This document shows positions 33,174 through 43,089 of a stretch of DNA of 64,000 nt, piece after piece. The notes beneath the pieces were generated by a model, which searched no databases, was not told where the DNA came from, and was given only the letters and a program-made list of their open reading frames with translations. This DNA comes from Dokdonella sp. Its GTDB lineage: Bacteria > Pseudomonadota > Gammaproteobacteria > Xanthomonadales > Rhodanobacteraceae. The first letter of the stretch is position 1. Each line of letters starts with the position of its first letter. The stretch lies in contig NZ_JAHCAQ010000017.1 in the NCBI RefSeq assembly GCF_019634845.1, positions 1-64,000 on the forward strand. Direction: 5' to 3'. A program made the translations under genes and the position numbers.

Positions 33174-34307
33174 TCAGCGCACCTTGAGCGTGGCCAGGCC
33201 AATCAGCATCAGCACCACGCTGATGATCCAGAAACGCACGATCACGCGCGGCTCGGGCCAACCCTTGAGCTCGAAATGATGGTGGATCGGTGCCATGCGG
33301 AAGATGCGCTTGCCGCGTAGCTTGTAGCTGCCGACCTGCAGCATCACCGACACCGTTTCCATGACGAACACGCCGCCCATGATCAGCAGCACGACTTCCT
33401 GGCGCACGATGACCGCCACGCAGCCGAGCGCCGCGCCGAGCGCCAGCGCACCGATGTCGCCCATGAACACCTGCGCCGGGTAGGTGTTGAACCACAGGAA
33501 ACCGAGCCCCGCGCCGCCCATCGCGCTGCAGAAGATCGCCAACTCGCCCGCACCCGGGATCGCCGGGATGCCGAGGTAGTCGGAGAACACGCGATTGCCG
33601 GCGACGTAGGCGAACACGCCCAGCGCCGTGCCGACCAGCACGCAGGGCATGATGGCCAGTCCGTCGAGACCGTCGGTGAGGTTCACCGCATTGGAGAAGC
33701 CGACCACGATGAGATAGGCCAGCGCGATGAAGGCGGCGGCGCCGAGCCAGGCCAACGCCGAGCCGCCATGGACGAGGTCGGCGAAGCTGCCCAGCGGAAT
33801 CTGCGCCTGCTTGACGATCGGCAGGTAGAACGTCGTGGCCGCCGGCGTGTCGGCGCTGCAGAACAGGTACAGCGCGACGCCGAGGCCGAACACCGACTGC
33901 CAGAAATACTTCCAGCGCGCGGCCAGGCCGTGGCTGTCCTTGAGCACGAGCTTCTTGTAGTCGTCGTAGAAGCCGATCGCGCCGAAGGCGAACAGCACGC
34001 CGAGCACGAGCCACACGTAATGGTTGCGCAGGTCGGCCCACAGCAGCGTCGCCACCGCGATCGAGGCGATGATGAGCGAACCGCCCATGGTCGGCGTGCC
34101 GGCCTTGGACAGGTGCGACTGCGGACCATCGTCGCGCACCACCTGCCCGGCCTTGAGTGCGGTCAGCTTGCGGATCAGCGCCGGCCCTGCCAGCAGCGAC
34201 ACCGCCAGCGCGGTGAGCGCGCCCATGATCGCGCGGAAGGTCAGGTACTGGAACAGGTGCAGGCTGCTCAGGTGCCCGCGCAACAGGTCGGCCAGTTCAA
34301 GCAGCAT
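33174..34307 (-). CDS. mraY: Phospho-MurNAc-pentapeptide transferase MraY
   Basis: A membrane enzyme that makes lipid I; 377 residues and about ten membrane segments. Conserved aspartates appear in [13 protein letters not shown] and in [17 protein letters not shown] third site, usually MGDVGSLALG, reads [14 protein letters not shown] here. [20 protein letters not shown] is the conserved HHH loop. The ATG has GGAGG upstream inside the end of murF, which it overlaps by 11 bp. Confidence 0.97.
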   Translation of the reverse strand: MLLELADLLRGHLSSLHLFQYLTFRAIMGALTALAVSLLAGPALIRKLTALKAGQVVRDDGPQSHLSKAGTPTMGGSLIIASIAVATLLWADLRNHYVWLVLGVLFAFGAIGFYDDYKKLVLKDSHGLAARWKYFWQSVFGLGVALYLFCSADTPAATTFYLPIVKQAQIPLGSFADLVHGGSALAWLGAAAFIALAYLIVVGFSNAVNLTDGLDGLAIMPCVLVGTALGVFAYVAGNRVFSDYLGIPAIPGAGELAIFCSAMGGAGLGFLWFNTYPAQVFMGDIGALALGAALGCVAVIVRQEVVLLIMGGVFVMETVSVMLQVGSYKLRGKRIFRMAPIHHHFELKGWPEPRVIVRFWIISVVLMLIGLATLKVR

Positions 34308-35673
34308 GACGTTTGCCTCCGTTGCTGCCGGCGCCGGCGTCGAGCGCGCGCAGCACGCGCTCCATCGCCGACGACCGCGAACCCTTGACGAGCACGCTCA
34401 CGCCCGTGCGCAACCGCGGGCGCAGCGCATCGACGAGCGCGCCTTGGTCGGCGAAGTGCTGCGCACCCGCGCCGAACGCCTCGCTGGCATGCCGCGACAG
34501 CGGGCCGACCGCATACAGCTGCTCGATGCCACTGCGCCTGGCCAGCGCGCCGACCTCAGCGTGCAGGCGCGGCGCATCCTCGCCCAGCTCGGCCATGTCG
34601 CCCATCACCAGCACGCGCTCGCCCGACTGGCTCGCCAGCGTCGCGATCGCCGCCGCGAACGAACCGGGATTGGCGTTGTAGCTGTCGTCGATCAGCAGCG
34701 CGCCGCTGGCGTGCGCGATGCGCGCGAGCCGGCCCGGCACCGGCGCAACCGCCTCGAGGCCGGCCTTGATCGTCGCCAGCGGGACGCCGAGACCGAACGC
34801 GAGCGCGCTCGCGGCGAGCGCATTGGCGACGTTGTGGCGTCCCGGCAGCGGCAGGTCGATGTCGCTGCCGCTGCTCGGCGTGAGCAGGCGGAAGCGGCCC
34901 GACTCGGGCGCATCGACCTCCACTGCGGCGCTGATCTGCGCGGTGCGCAGCAGACCGTAGCGCAGCACGCGCCGGCCACTGGCCAGCACGGCGAAGTAGT
35001 CCGCGAACGCATCGTCGGCATTGATGACCGCGAGGCCGTCGGCAGGCAGCGCACGGTAGATCGCGCCCTTGGTCTCGGCCACCCCCTGCAGGCTGCCCAT
35101 GCGCTGCAGGTGCGCCGCGGCGACGTTGTTGACCACGGCTGCGTCGGGCTGCGCGATGCGCGCAAGGTAGGCGATGTCGCCGGGCTTGCCCGCGCCCATC
35201 TCGAGCACCGCGTATTCGGTGTCGGCCGGCATCGCCAGCAGGGTCAAGGGCAGGCCGATCTCGTTGTTGTAGTTGCCGGCGTTGACGTGGGTGCGGCCGT
35301 GGCGCGCCAGGATCGCCGCCAGCAGCGTCTTGACCGTGGTCTTGCCGTTGGAGCCGGTAATGCCGATCACGCGCGCGTGACTGCGCCGGCGCACGGCCCG
35401 CGCAATCTCGCCCAGGGCCTTCCCGGTGTCGGCCACCACGACCTGGGGCAGGTCGAGCGCGAGCTTGCGCTCGACCAGCAGTGCCGCGGCGCCGTGGGCG
35501 CGGGCATCGGCGGCGAAATCATGGCCGTCGTGGCGCTCGCCGCGCAGGGCCACGAACAGGGCTGCCGGCATCGGCTGGCGCGAATCGATCGCAACGGCGT
35601 CGATGCCGACGTCGCGCCCGTGCAGGCGACCGCCGGTCCAGTGGGCAATGTCGGCGAGGCGGCAGCTCAGCAT
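34297..35673 (-). CDS. murF: UDP-MurNAc-tripeptide--D-Ala-D-Ala ligase MurF
   Basis: Adds the D-Ala-D-Ala dipeptide made by Ddl; 458 residues. It shows ATP motif [46 protein letters not shown] and [16 protein letters not shown]. The start ATG (35673) lies 7 bp inside the end of murE and the stop lies 11 bp inside mraY, so the three are translationally linked. Confidence 0.96.
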   Translation of the reverse strand: MLSCRLADIAHWTGGRLHGRDVGIDAVAIDSRQPMPAALFVALRGERHDGHDFAADARAHGAAALLVERKLALDLPQVVVADTGKALGEIARAVRRRSHARVIGITGSNGKTTVKTLLAAILARHGRTHVNAGNYNNEIGLPLTLLAMPADTEYAVLEMGAGKPGDIAYLARIAQPDAAVVNNVAAAHLQRMGSLQGVAETKGAIYRALPADGLAVINADDAFADYFAVLASGRRVLRYGLLRTAQISAAVEVDAPESGRFRLLTPSSGSDIDLPLPGRHNVANALAASALAFGLGVPLATIKAGLEAVAPVPGRLARIAHASGALLIDDSYNANPGSFAAAIATLASQSGERVLVMGDMAELGEDAPRLHAEVGALARRSGIEQLYAVGPLSRHASEAFGAGAQHFADQGALVDALRPRLRTGVSVLVKGSRSSAMERVLRALDAGAGSNGGKRHAA

Positions 35674-37169
35674 GGGCGGGCCTCCAGCGCCGTGCGGGCG
35701 ACCGCGAGGTCGTCGAACGGCCGGCGCACGCCGGCCGTCTCCTGATAGGGCTCGTGGCCTTTGCCCGCCACCAGCACGATGTCGTTGGCGCGGGCGGTGG
35801 CGATCGCGGCGGCGATCGCGCGCGCGCGGTCGCGCTCGACGCGGGCGCGTCCGCCATCGCTGAGCCCGGCCAGGATCTGCGCCACGATCGCATCGCCATC
35901 TTCGCCGCGCGGGTTGTCGTCGGTGACGATGACCTGGTCGGCCAGACGCTCGGCGATTGCGCCCATCTGCGGGCGCTTGCCCGCATCGCGCTCGCCACCG
36001 CAGCCGAACACGCATACCAGTGCGCCGGCGCAATGCGCGCGCAGCGTCGTGAGTGCCTGTTCGAGCGCATCGGGCGTATGCGCGTAGTCGACCACCACCA
36101 GCGGCAGCCGGCCGTCGCCACCGATGCGGTTCATGCGCCCGGCCACCGGCTGCAGGCGCGTCAGTGCGGTCACGATCGACTCGAACGGAAACCCGAGCAC
36201 GCCGAGCGTGCCGGCCACCGCAAGCAGGTTGGCGACGTTGAAGCGCCCGAGCAACGGCGTGGTCAGCGTGGCGCTGCCCCACGGCGTCACGAGCTCGAAG
36301 CGCAAGCCATGCGCGCCGGGTTCGATGGCGCGCGCGCGGATCTGCGCATCGGCCGCGTCGATGCCGTAGCGCAGCAGGCGCGCCGTGCCGGCAGCGGCCA
36401 CGCGCCCAGCCAGCTCGCGCCCGAAGTCGTCGTCGACGTTGATGAGCGCCGCGCGCAGGCCGGGCCAGTCGAACAGGCGCGCCTTGGCCGCAGCGTAGGC
36501 CGCCATCGTGCCGTGGTAGTCGAGGTGGTCGCGCGTGAGATTGGTGAATACGGCCACGTCGAAGGCCACGGCGTTGACGCGGCCCTGGTCGAGCGCGTGC
36601 GAGGACACTTCCATCGCCACGGCACTGGCGCCGGCGTCGCGGAAGTCGGCCAGCCGTTGCTGCAGCTCGATCGCGTCGGGCGTGGTGCGCTCGCCGGCCT
36701 GCAGCGCGCCGTGCAGGCCGGCGCCGAGCGTGCCGATGGTCGCCACGCGCCGACCCGCGCCGGCCAGCGCCTGCGCGATGAGCTGCACGGTCGAAGTCTT
36801 GCCGTTGGTGCCGGTCACGCCGACCACCTCGAGCGCACGCGAGGCGTCACCGCAGAAGCGCGCGGCGATCGCGCCGAGGCGCCCGCGCAGGTCGTCGATC
36901 CAGATCAGCGGCACGTCGAACGCGGGCATCGGGCGCGCGGCGGCCATCCCTGTGGCGTCGGCGAGGATCGCCGCCGCGCCGCGCGCCGATGCCGCGGGGG
37001 CAAACTCGATGCCATGACTGCGCGTGCCAGCCAGCGCGACGAACGCATCGCCCGGCGCCACGCGGCGCGAATCGAGAGTCAGGCCATGCACGCGGATCGA
37101 ACCGGCACCGCCGCAGTCGGCGTGGCCAGCCAACAGTTCGTGCAGGCTCATGGGTCGACGCTCGCTCAT
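35667..37169 (-). CDS. murE: UDP-MurNAc-tripeptide synthetase MurE, meso-diaminopimelate type
   Basis: Adds the third stem-peptide residue; 500 residues. The ATP loop is VGVTGTNGKTSTVQLIAQAL; TTPDAIELQQRL and MEVSSHALDQGR follow. The motif VTDDNPRGED marks enzymes that use meso-diaminopimelate rather than lysine, as expected for a Gram-negative. ATG with GGAG upstream, 124 bp after ftsI; that gap holds nothing recognisable. Confidence 0.96.
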   Translation of the reverse strand: MSERRPMSLHELLAGHADCGGAGSIRVHGLTLDSRRVAPGDAFVALAGTRSHGIEFAPAASARGAAAILADATGMAAARPMPAFDVPLIWIDDLRGRLGAIAARFCGDASRALEVVGVTGTNGKTSTVQLIAQALAGAGRRVATIGTLGAGLHGALQAGERTTPDAIELQQRLADFRDAGASAVAMEVSSHALDQGRVNAVAFDVAVFTNLTRDHLDYHGTMAAYAAAKARLFDWPGLRAALINVDDDFGRELAGRVAAAGTARLLRYGIDAADAQIRARAIEPGAHGLRFELVTPWGSATLTTPLLGRFNVANLLAVAGTLGVLGFPFESIVTALTRLQPVAGRMNRIGGDGRLPLVVVDYAHTPDALEQALTTLRAHCAGALVCVFGCGGERDAGKRPQMGAIAERLADQVIVTDDNPRGEDGDAIVAQILAGLSDGGRARVERDRARAIAAAIATARANDIVLVAGKGHEPYQETAGVRRPFDDLAVARTALEARPC

Positions 37170-37293
37170 GTGCGCTCCGCTTGCGGGGCGGCTGGCGATT
37201 GCAGCCGCGGTTCGCACAGCCTGCGGGCGCACGCGGGCGCGCCGCGGGACGAACCGTGGCGCGATGCGGGCAGTTGGCCGATGGCTCGACGCA

Positions 37294-39090
37294 TCATGGC
37301 GTGGCCACCTCGGTCATGTTGCCGAGCGCCTCGGCATCGGGCTCGACCACCGGCGTGACCGGCGACACGGAGGCCGGCACGGCCGGGCCGCCGACGTACC
37401 AGTTGCGGACGTTGTCGGGCGGGATGTCGAGCAGGCGCAACGCGCCGTCCATCACCTTGGCGAACACCGGTGCCGACACGTAGCCACCGGCATAGCTGAT
37501 GAGTCCGGCCGAATTGCTGCCGGCGTCGTGGATCACCACCGAGGCCACCAGTCGCGGATCGCTGACCGGCACCACGCCGGTGAACAGCGACACGTAACGG
37601 TTGGAGTAGCCACCGGCAGCCGACTGGTGCGAGGTGCCGGTCTTGCCGCCGACGATGTAGTTGGGGATCGCGGCCGTCGGCGCGGTGCCGCCGGGCGCGA
37701 CCACGGTCTGCAGCATCGCCAGCACCTGGGCGGCGACCTTGCCGTCGATCACGCGCTCGCCGGTGTCGCCACCGCCCTTGACGAAGGTCGGCACATGCAG
37801 GATGCCGCCATCGGCGATCGCGGCGTAGGCGCGCGCGATCTGCAGCGGGGTCACGTTGAGGCCGTAACCGAACGAGATGGTGGCCTGTTCGACCGGCCCC
37901 CAGTCCTTCGGGATCGGCAGGTAGCCGCTGGCTTCGCCGGGAAAGCCGCTGCCGCTGACCTGGCCAAAGCCCAGCGCGTGGAACATCGCGTACATGTCCT
38001 GGCGCGGCAGCGAGCCGCCGATCTTGGCGGCGCCGATGTTGCTCGACACGGTGATGACGTGGGTGACGTCGAGCAGGCCGTGATTGCGCGTGTCGTGGAA
38101 GGTGTGGCCGTAGAAGCTCCAGGTGCCCGGCGCGGTGTCGACCTTGGTGTCGGGCTTCCACTTGCCGCTCGCCAGCGCCGCCGCCACGGTCACCGCCTTC
38201 ATCGTCGAGCCCGGCTCGACCACGTCGGTGACGGCGCGGTTGCGCCGGTAGTCGGCCGGCGCGGCGCCGCGTGCATTGGGGTTGTACGAGGGCAGGTTGA
38301 CCATGGCGATGATCTCGCCACTCTTGACGTCGAGCACCACCATCGAACCCGAGCGCGCGTTGTGCTTGCGCAGCGCGGCCATGAGCTCGCGGTAGGCCAG
38401 GTACTGGATGCGGCGGTCGATCGACAGCGTGAGGTCGCGGCCAGGCTGCGCCTCGCGCAGCAGCTCCACGCTCTCGACCTCGTGGCCCTTGCGGTCGCGC
38501 AGCACGCGCTTGACGCCCGGCGTGCCGGCGAGCCAGTCGTTGAAGGCCAGCTCGACGCCTTCCTGGCCGTGGTCGTCGATGTTGGTGTAGCCGAGCACGT
38601 GCGCCATCACCTCGCCAGCCGGGTAGAAGCGCTTGAACTCGCGCTGGCTGTACACGCCGCCGATGCCAAGCCTGAGCACGGCCTGGGCATCGTCGGGGTT
38701 GAGGTGGCGCTTGACGTAGACAAACTCCTTGCCGGCCTCGGCGCGCTCGCGCAGGCGCTGGCGCAGCGCGTCCTCGTCGAGACCGGTGGCGGTCGCCAGC
38801 TCGCCGATGCGGTCGGCATGGGTCAGCACTTCCTGCGGATTCACCCAGATCGAGTCGACCGGCGTCGACACCGCCAGCGGCTCGCCGTTGCGGTCGAAGA
38901 TGGTGCCGCGTGACACCGGGATCTCGAGGTCGCGCAGGTGACGCGCATCGCCCTGCTCCTGGTAGAAATCCTTGCGCACCACCTGCAGGTCCACCGCGCG
39001 CACGATCAATGCGCTGCAGGCCAGGCCGAGCACACCCGCGACCACCAGCAGGCGGGTGCGCACATGCGCCGGGCGCAGGCGGGCGTTCAT
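37294..39090 (-). CDS. ftsI: Septal peptidoglycan transpeptidase FtsI (PBP3)
   Basis: A class B penicillin-binding protein of 598 residues. One membrane segment lies at about 13-33, then the dimerisation domain (IPVSRGTIFDRNGEPLAVS), then the transpeptidase. Catalytic motifs are SxxK with S295 and K298 (VEPGSTMKAVT), SSN at 349-351 and KTG at 483-485 (IVGGKTGTSHQSAAG). The ATG overlaps the ftsL stop by four bases. The C-terminal 40 residues are Pro/Val-rich, a common feature of this family. Confidence 0.97.
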   Translation of the reverse strand: MNARLRPAHVRTRLLVVAGVLGLACSALIVRAVDLQVVRKDFYQEQGDARHLRDLEIPVSRGTIFDRNGEPLAVSTPVDSIWVNPQEVLTHADRIGELATATGLDEDALRQRLRERAEAGKEFVYVKRHLNPDDAQAVLRLGIGGVYSQREFKRFYPAGEVMAHVLGYTNIDDHGQEGVELAFNDWLAGTPGVKRVLRDRKGHEVESVELLREAQPGRDLTLSIDRRIQYLAYRELMAALRKHNARSGSMVVLDVKSGEIIAMVNLPSYNPNARGAAPADYRRNRAVTDVVEPGSTMKAVTVAAALASGKWKPDTKVDTAPGTWSFYGHTFHDTRNHGLLDVTHVITVSSNIGAAKIGGSLPRQDMYAMFHALGFGQVSGSGFPGEASGYLPIPKDWGPVEQATISFGYGLNVTPLQIARAYAAIADGGILHVPTFVKGGGDTGERVIDGKVAAQVLAMLQTVVAPGGTAPTAAIPNYIVGGKTGTSHQSAAGGYSNRYVSLFTGVVPVSDPRLVASVVIHDAGSNSAGLISYAGGYVSAPVFAKVMDGALRLLDIPPDNVRNWYVGGPAVPASVSPVTPVVEPDAEALGNMTEVATP

Positions 39091-39359
39091 CGGCGGATCA
39101 CCACGGTGCTGGCCGCGGTCGGCGCAACCATGCCGAGCTTTTCGCGCGCGATCTGGTCGATGCGGTTGTTGTCGGCCCAGGTCGCCTGCTCGAGTTGCAG
39201 GCGGCCGTACTCGAAGTTGAGGTCGTCGCGCTCGGTGCCCAGCCGCGTGAGCTGGGCAAAGTCGACGCGGTTCTGCTGGCGCACGTAGACCACCGCGCTG
39301 GCGCTCGCGAGCACCGCAACCAGCAGCAGGAACAGGGCGAGCGCGGCGGCTAGCTTCAT
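39087..39359 (-). CDS. ftsL: Cell division protein FtsL
   Basis: A small bitopic divisome protein of 90 residues that binds FtsB and FtsQ and activates FtsWI. A short N terminus leads to one membrane segment (about residues 4-24), followed by a heptad-like helix through about residue 75 ([20 protein letters not shown]). It is weakly conserved in sequence; the call rests on topology, size and its place between rsmH and ftsI with four-base overlaps to both. Confidence 0.92.
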   Translation of the reverse strand: MKLAAALALFLLLVAVLASASAVVYVRQQNRVDFAQLTRLGTERDDLNFEYGRLQLEQATWADNNRIDQIAREKLGMVAPTAASTVVIRR

Positions 39360-40294
39360 GCCGCCTCCGCGCGCTTGCAGGCAATGCGCAGCACGGCGCT
39401 GCGCGCGCGCGGATTGCGCGCGACTTCGGCGGCGTCGGCCTGGATCGCATGACCGACCGCCAGCAGCGGCGCCGGTGCGACCGGCGGCAGCGGCAGGCCG
39501 CGGCGCGGTGCGCGCGCGACTTCGCCGCGGATGAAGTTCTTGACGATGCGGTCCTCCAGCGAATGGAAGCTGATCACCGCCAGTCGGCCGCCGGGGCGCA
39601 GGCAGCGCGCGGCTGCCGCCAGTCCCGCCTGCAGCGAACCGAGTTCGTCGTTGATGTGGATGCGCAGCGCCTGGAACGTGCGTGTGGCCGGGTGCTTGTG
39701 TGGCTCGCGCCGACCGATCGCGCGGATGACGAGGTCGGCCAGCTCGCGCGTCGTCACGAGCGGGCGTTCGCGCCGCTGTTCGACGATGGCCTTGGCGATG
39801 CGTCGACTCATCCGTTCCTCACCATGGCGCCACAACACGTCGCTGATCTCCATTTCGCCAGCCTGTGCCAGCCACTGCGCCACGCTCAGGCCCCGCGTCG
39901 GATCCATGCGCATGTCGAGCGGTCCATCACCCTGAAAACTGAAACCCCGTCCGGCGTCGTCGAGTTGCGGCGAGGACACGCCCAGATCGAGCATGACCCC
40001 GTCGAGCCCCGCCAGCGCACTCGGCCAGTCCGCCATGTCGGCGAAATTGCCGTGCCGCACCGCCACCCGCGCATCGCCTGCGAACTCGCGCTGCGCGCTT
40101 GCGATCGCCTCCGGATCGCGATCCATCACCAGCAGCCGGCCCTGCGGCCCCAGCCTTGCCAGCACCGCCCGCGCATGACCGCCGCGACCGAAGGTGCCAT
40201 CCAGATACGTCCCATCCGTCTTGATGCACAGGCCTGCCACCACCTGCGTCAGCATCACCGGCTCGTGCCCCAACACCTGCAATGCGTGTGTCAC
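39356..40294 (-). CDS. rsmH: 16S rRNA m4C1402 methyltransferase RsmH (MraW)
   Basis: A SAM-dependent N4-cytosine methyltransferase of 312 residues. Typical segments are [14 protein letters not shown], the SAM-binding [40 protein letters not shown] and [17 protein letters not shown]. The start is GTG (40294), 10 bp after mraZ. Its target C1402 is also modified on the ribose by RsmI, whose gene is on the same strand at 44150-44983. Confidence 0.96.
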   Translation of the reverse strand: MTHALQVLGHEPVMLTQVVAGLCIKTDGTYLDGTFGRGGHARAVLARLGPQGRLLVMDRDPEAIASAQREFAGDARVAVRHGNFADMADWPSALAGLDGVMLDLGVSSPQLDDAGRGFSFQGDGPLDMRMDPTRGLSVAQWLAQAGEMEISDVLWRHGEERMSRRIAKAIVEQRRERPLVTTRELADLVIRAIGRREPHKHPATRTFQALRIHINDELGSLQAGLAAAARCLRPGGRLAVISFHSLEDRIVKNFIRGEVARAPRRGLPLPPVAPAPLLAVGHAIQADAAEVARNPRARSAVLRIACKRAEAA

Positions 40295-40304
40295 GGCGCG
40301 TCCG

Positions 40305-40748
40305 TCACAACTTCAGGTGGAGCATTTCCTCGGTGATGTCTTCCTCCCCGATCGTCTGCTGGATCTTTGCCTGGTGCGCCTGCTCGCTCCACAACTCGAA
40401 CTTGCCGCCCATGCCGAGCAGCACCGCATGCTTCTCGATGCCGATTGCACGGCGATGGCTGGCCGGAATCTGGATGCGCCCGTTGCCGTCGGGCTCGACA
40501 TGCGCAGCCGCACCGATCAGCTTCATCTGCAGGTTGCGGTGCGAGGCCTTGATGCTCGAATAGCCGACCACCGTGTCGCGCAACTCTTCCCACGCCGCCT
40601 GCGGGAAAATCCACAGGCAGCCCAGCTCGAACGGGTTGTAGGTGATGACGAGCCGGTTGCCGGTCTTGGCCACGGCCTCGCGATAGGCGGCGGGAATGGC
40701 GACCCGGCCCTTGTCATCGAGCGTGATGGCTGTCTCACCCTGGAACAT
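40305..40748 (-). CDS. mraZ: Transcriptional regulator MraZ
   Basis: An AbrB-like DNA-binding protein of 147 residues, first gene of the dcw cluster, which in E. coli represses its own promoter. Two SpoVT-AbrB repeats are seen, one near [20 protein letters not shown] and one near [21 protein letters not shown] chose the start at FQGETAITL because it aligns with the family and lies just after the operator repeats; 13 more codons upstream are open but would read through those repeats. Confidence 0.95.
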   Translation of the reverse strand: MFQGETAITLDDKGRVAIPAAYREAVAKTGNRLVITYNPFELGCLWIFPQAAWEELRDTVVGYSSIKASHRNLQMKLIGAAAHVEPDGNGRIQIPASHRRAIGIEKHAVLLGMGGKFELWSEQAHQAKIQQTIGEEDITEEMLHLKL

Positions 40749-40750
40749 AA

Positions 40751-40787
40751 ACCACGATTCACCACGAAAACCCACCGAAACCCACAT
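40751..40787 (-). promoter_or_regulatory. MraZ operator: four TGG boxes with 10-bp period
   Basis: On the minus strand TGGG at 40781-40784 and 40771-40774 and TGGT at 40761-40764 and 40751-40754 recur exactly every 10 bp, most preceded by CG. E. coli MraZ binds several TGGG boxes spaced by one helical turn upstream of mraZ. These boxes cover the -10 end, the expected transcript start and the leader, so bound MraZ would block initiation. Confidence 0.8.
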
Positions 40788-40812
40788 TAGGCGGCAAGTA
40801 TCGGGCTGTCAA
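40784..40812 (-). promoter_or_regulatory. Main dcw promoter upstream of mraZ
   Basis: On the minus strand a perfect TTGACA (40807-40812), a 17-bp spacer and TAATGT (40784-40789; four of six matches). Transcription should start near 40777, about 30 bases before the mraZ ATG. The first MraZ box touches the -10 element. The genes down to ftsA overlap or nearly touch, so this promoter probably drives most of the cluster. Confidence 0.82.
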
Positions 40813-41144
40813 GGAAAATCCGGGGCGATTCGATCGAGCAGACGTCAGCGTTTGTGACAGCGCAGCGAGTCACTCTTGCGGCCTCATGGAGATGTCTGGC
40901 GCAACGCATTGAAACAGTTGACGGCATGGTTGTTGCTTGTCGCCACCGTGGTCACGCAGGCGCGGCCTCGAACCTATCCCAGCCGCGATGAGGAACCGGC
41001 CGCCACGGCTGCACACGGCCGCAGGCCACCTCGATGGCCGATCGAGCCGATGCCCACCCCGTCGCGTGCGCCAGCGCACGGACCGACCCGGTCCATACGT
41101 GAGAGTATGGTCGGTCCAGACATGACGAATCCGCGGGAAAGCCG
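40813..41144. other. Intergenic region between mraZ and the pectate-lyase-like gene
   Basis: About 330 bp between divergent genes. It contains the far upstream side of the mraZ promoter and, toward the lyase, the inverted repeat at 41080-41117. Short ORFs on both strands here have no recognisable product and I do not annotate them. A promoter for the lyase must lie here, but I could not define one. Confidence 0.4.
41080..41117. repeat. Nested inverted repeat upstream of the pectate-lyase-like gene
   Basis: GGACCGA (41080-41086) pairs with TCGGTCC (41111-41117), and CCATAC (41093-41098) pairs with GTATGG (41105-41110) around a 6-base loop. The left part GGACCGACCCGGTCC is also an imperfect palindrome by itself. 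It lies 27 bp before the lyase ATG. No T-run follows, so an operator or a leader hairpin is more likely than a terminator. Confidence 0.5.
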
Positions 41145-42944
41145 ATGATGTGCGCACCGACAGCACCCACTGCCCTCGACCCATCGAGCCGCCAATTGCG
41201 GCCCAGGCATGCGTCGGCGGCACGCAACCTCGTGCACCGGCATCCGATCGGGTTCGCATGGATCGTGCTGGCGCTGTGCGCAGCCTTGCAACCAGCCCTC
41301 GCGCAATCGCTGCAGCACTATCGGCTGGCCGTACAGGGCAGCGGTCAGGTCGAGGTCTACGTCAATGGTCACTACATTGGCCGCAGCGCCGAGGCCAGTC
41401 GCCTCGAACTGCATGCCCGTTACCTGCAGGCCGGCGAAAACGTCATCGCATTGCGCGCCAGCAAGGGCGTCGGCAGCGCGCCGTTCGTGATGGCCGAGCT
41501 GGGCGGCGACATCGGCCGCCTCGGCAGCTCCGCATTGTGGCGGGTGCAATCGACGCCAGCCGGCCTGGACTGGACGCAGCCGGGTTTCGAGGCCAGCGGT
41601 TGGCCGCAGGCCAGCGTGGTCGGTGTCGCCGTGCCAGCCGGCTTCCCTGCGGACGGACCGGCGCTTGGCGTGTGGTCGGCCGCCGCGGGCGATGCGACGG
41701 TCGCCTTGCGTGCGCGAATCTGGTTGCCGGCCGGTTCGGCACGCCTGCCGACCGGCTTTGCCCGCAACACCACCGGCGGTGCCGGCGGCGACGTCGTCAC
41801 CGTCGACACGCGCGAAGGCCTGGCCGCCGCGCTGTGTTCGAGCGTTCAAGGCAATACCTGCACCGACCACACGCCGCGCATCATCAAAGTTGCCGGAACG
41901 ATCGACTTCACCGGCAGCGAGGGCAGCGCCACCCGCCCCGGCTGCGACTACTCAAGCTGCCCGGCGCCACTGGCCAACGAGCGTCTGGTCATGCTCAACC
42001 CGCAGGATACGCACTGCGATGGCAGACCCGTGTTCGACGTCACCTACGATGCCGCCGGCAACAATCCACTGCGCGTGGGCTCGAACAAGACCCTGCTCGG
42101 CGTCGGCAATGACGCCGTGCTGCGCGGCAAGGGTCTGCGCATCGGCAACGGCGCCGACAACGTGATCATCCGCAACCTCACCTTCGAGCGCATCAACAGC
42201 GGCATCATCTTCGTGGGCGATGCGATCAGCATCAGCGATGCCAGCCGCGTGTGGATCGACCACAACCGGTTCAACCGGATCGGACGCCAGTTCATCGTCA
42301 CCGGCTACGGAGCGGCCAAGGACATCACGATCTCGTGGAATGATTTCGACGGCCGCAACGAGATCTCGCATTACTGCAACGGACGCCATTACTGGAATCT
42401 GCTGCTGCTCGGCAATGGCGATGCGATCAGCCTGTACAACAACTGGATCCGCCATTTCGCCGGACGTGCGCCGGATGCCGGCGCGGGCGGTGACCAGCTT
42501 TCGCTGCTGCACATTGCCGGCAACCTGTTCGAGGATGGCTATTGGCATGCACTGGACATCGGGCGGCCAGTCCGCGCCCTGGTGGAAGGCAATACCTTCC
42601 ATACCGTGAGCGTGCCGATCCTCAATGGCGGCGATCCCGGCTTCGTGTGGGCCGACAAGGAGCCGCCGAGCGGCGGGCACCAGAGCCTGTGCGGGCAGTG
42701 GCTCGGTCGCACCTGCGTCGGCAATCCGCTGCTCGAGCAGGCGCAGGGCTGGCAGGACAACTTCCGCAGCGACCTCATCGTGCTGGGCGACTTCTCCGGC
42801 CACAGCGACGCACTCGACCGGCCGAGCCCCGAGCCGGCACAGGCCGCAGCGTTGATGGTGCCGTTCCTGGCCGGACCAGGACACCTCGGCAACGGCCAGA
42901 TCGTGCTCGACGATGTGGTGTTCAACAACGGCTTCGAACCCTGA
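41145..42944 (+). CDS. Exported pectate-lyase-like protein (polysaccharide lyase family 1)
   Basis: A protein of 599 residues. A hydrophobic signal sequence GFAWIVLALCAALQPALAQ ends near residue 54; a GTG at 41232 would give a more usual short N region. Residues 55-200 look like a beta-sandwich, perhaps carbohydrate-binding. From about 215 on there is a right-handed beta-helix with the PL1 pattern: RVGSNKTLLGVGNDAVLRGK, DNVIIRNLTFERI, then WIDH at 370-373 (SRVWIDHNRFNRIG). It should cleave polygalacturonate-type polymers outside the cell, but the active-site arginine and substrate are not proven here. It ends FNNGFEP, a motif shared with other exported proteins of the window. It stands alone between mraZ and rnpB, which are close neighbours in Pseudomonas. 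Confidence 0.85.
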   Translation: MMCAPTAPTALDPSSRQLRPRHASAARNLVHRHPIGFAWIVLALCAALQPALAQSLQHYRLAVQGSGQVEVYVNGHYIGRSAEASRLELHARYLQAGENVIALRASKGVGSAPFVMAELGGDIGRLGSSALWRVQSTPAGLDWTQPGFEASGWPQASVVGVAVPAGFPADGPALGVWSAAAGDATVALRARIWLPAGSARLPTGFARNTTGGAGGDVVTVDTREGLAAALCSSVQGNTCTDHTPRIIKVAGTIDFTGSEGSATRPGCDYSSCPAPLANERLVMLNPQDTHCDGRPVFDVTYDAAGNNPLRVGSNKTLLGVGNDAVLRGKGLRIGNGADNVIIRNLTFERINSGIIFVGDAISISDASRVWIDHNRFNRIGRQFIVTGYGAAKDITISWNDFDGRNEISHYCNGRHYWNLLLLGNGDAISLYNNWIRHFAGRAPDAGAGGDQLSLLHIAGNLFEDGYWHALDIGRPVRALVEGNTFHTVSVPILNGGDPGFVWADKEPPSGGHQSLCGQWLGRTCVGNPLLEQAQGWQDNFRSDLIVLGDFSGHSDALDRPSPEPAQAAALMVPFLAGPGHLGNGQIVLDDVVFNNGFEP

Positions 42945-43023
42945 AGCGCGATCGCGCAGCGACCGGAATCCGCCACCGACCCCAGCCGCACCGCGCGCGG
43001 CGACGCGCACCTGCGCAGCGCAA

Positions 43024-43047
43024 CCCGCACCCGCACCCGCACCCGCA
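43024..43047. repeat. Hexanucleotide simple repeat
   Basis: Four perfect copies of CCCGCA in the spacer between the lyase gene and the 107-bp repeats. It is outside any supported gene. Such tracts can vary in copy number by slippage; there is no sign that it controls anything. Confidence 0.8.
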
Positions 43048-43089
43048 CGCAGCCCGCGCAACCCAACCTGGCGCAATGCTCCACTCGAA

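Noticed and set aside
40870-41259. Short open frames on both strands between mraZ and the lyase
   Set aside because: No family resemblance, no ribosome-binding site, and overlap with the inverted repeat and the lyase start.
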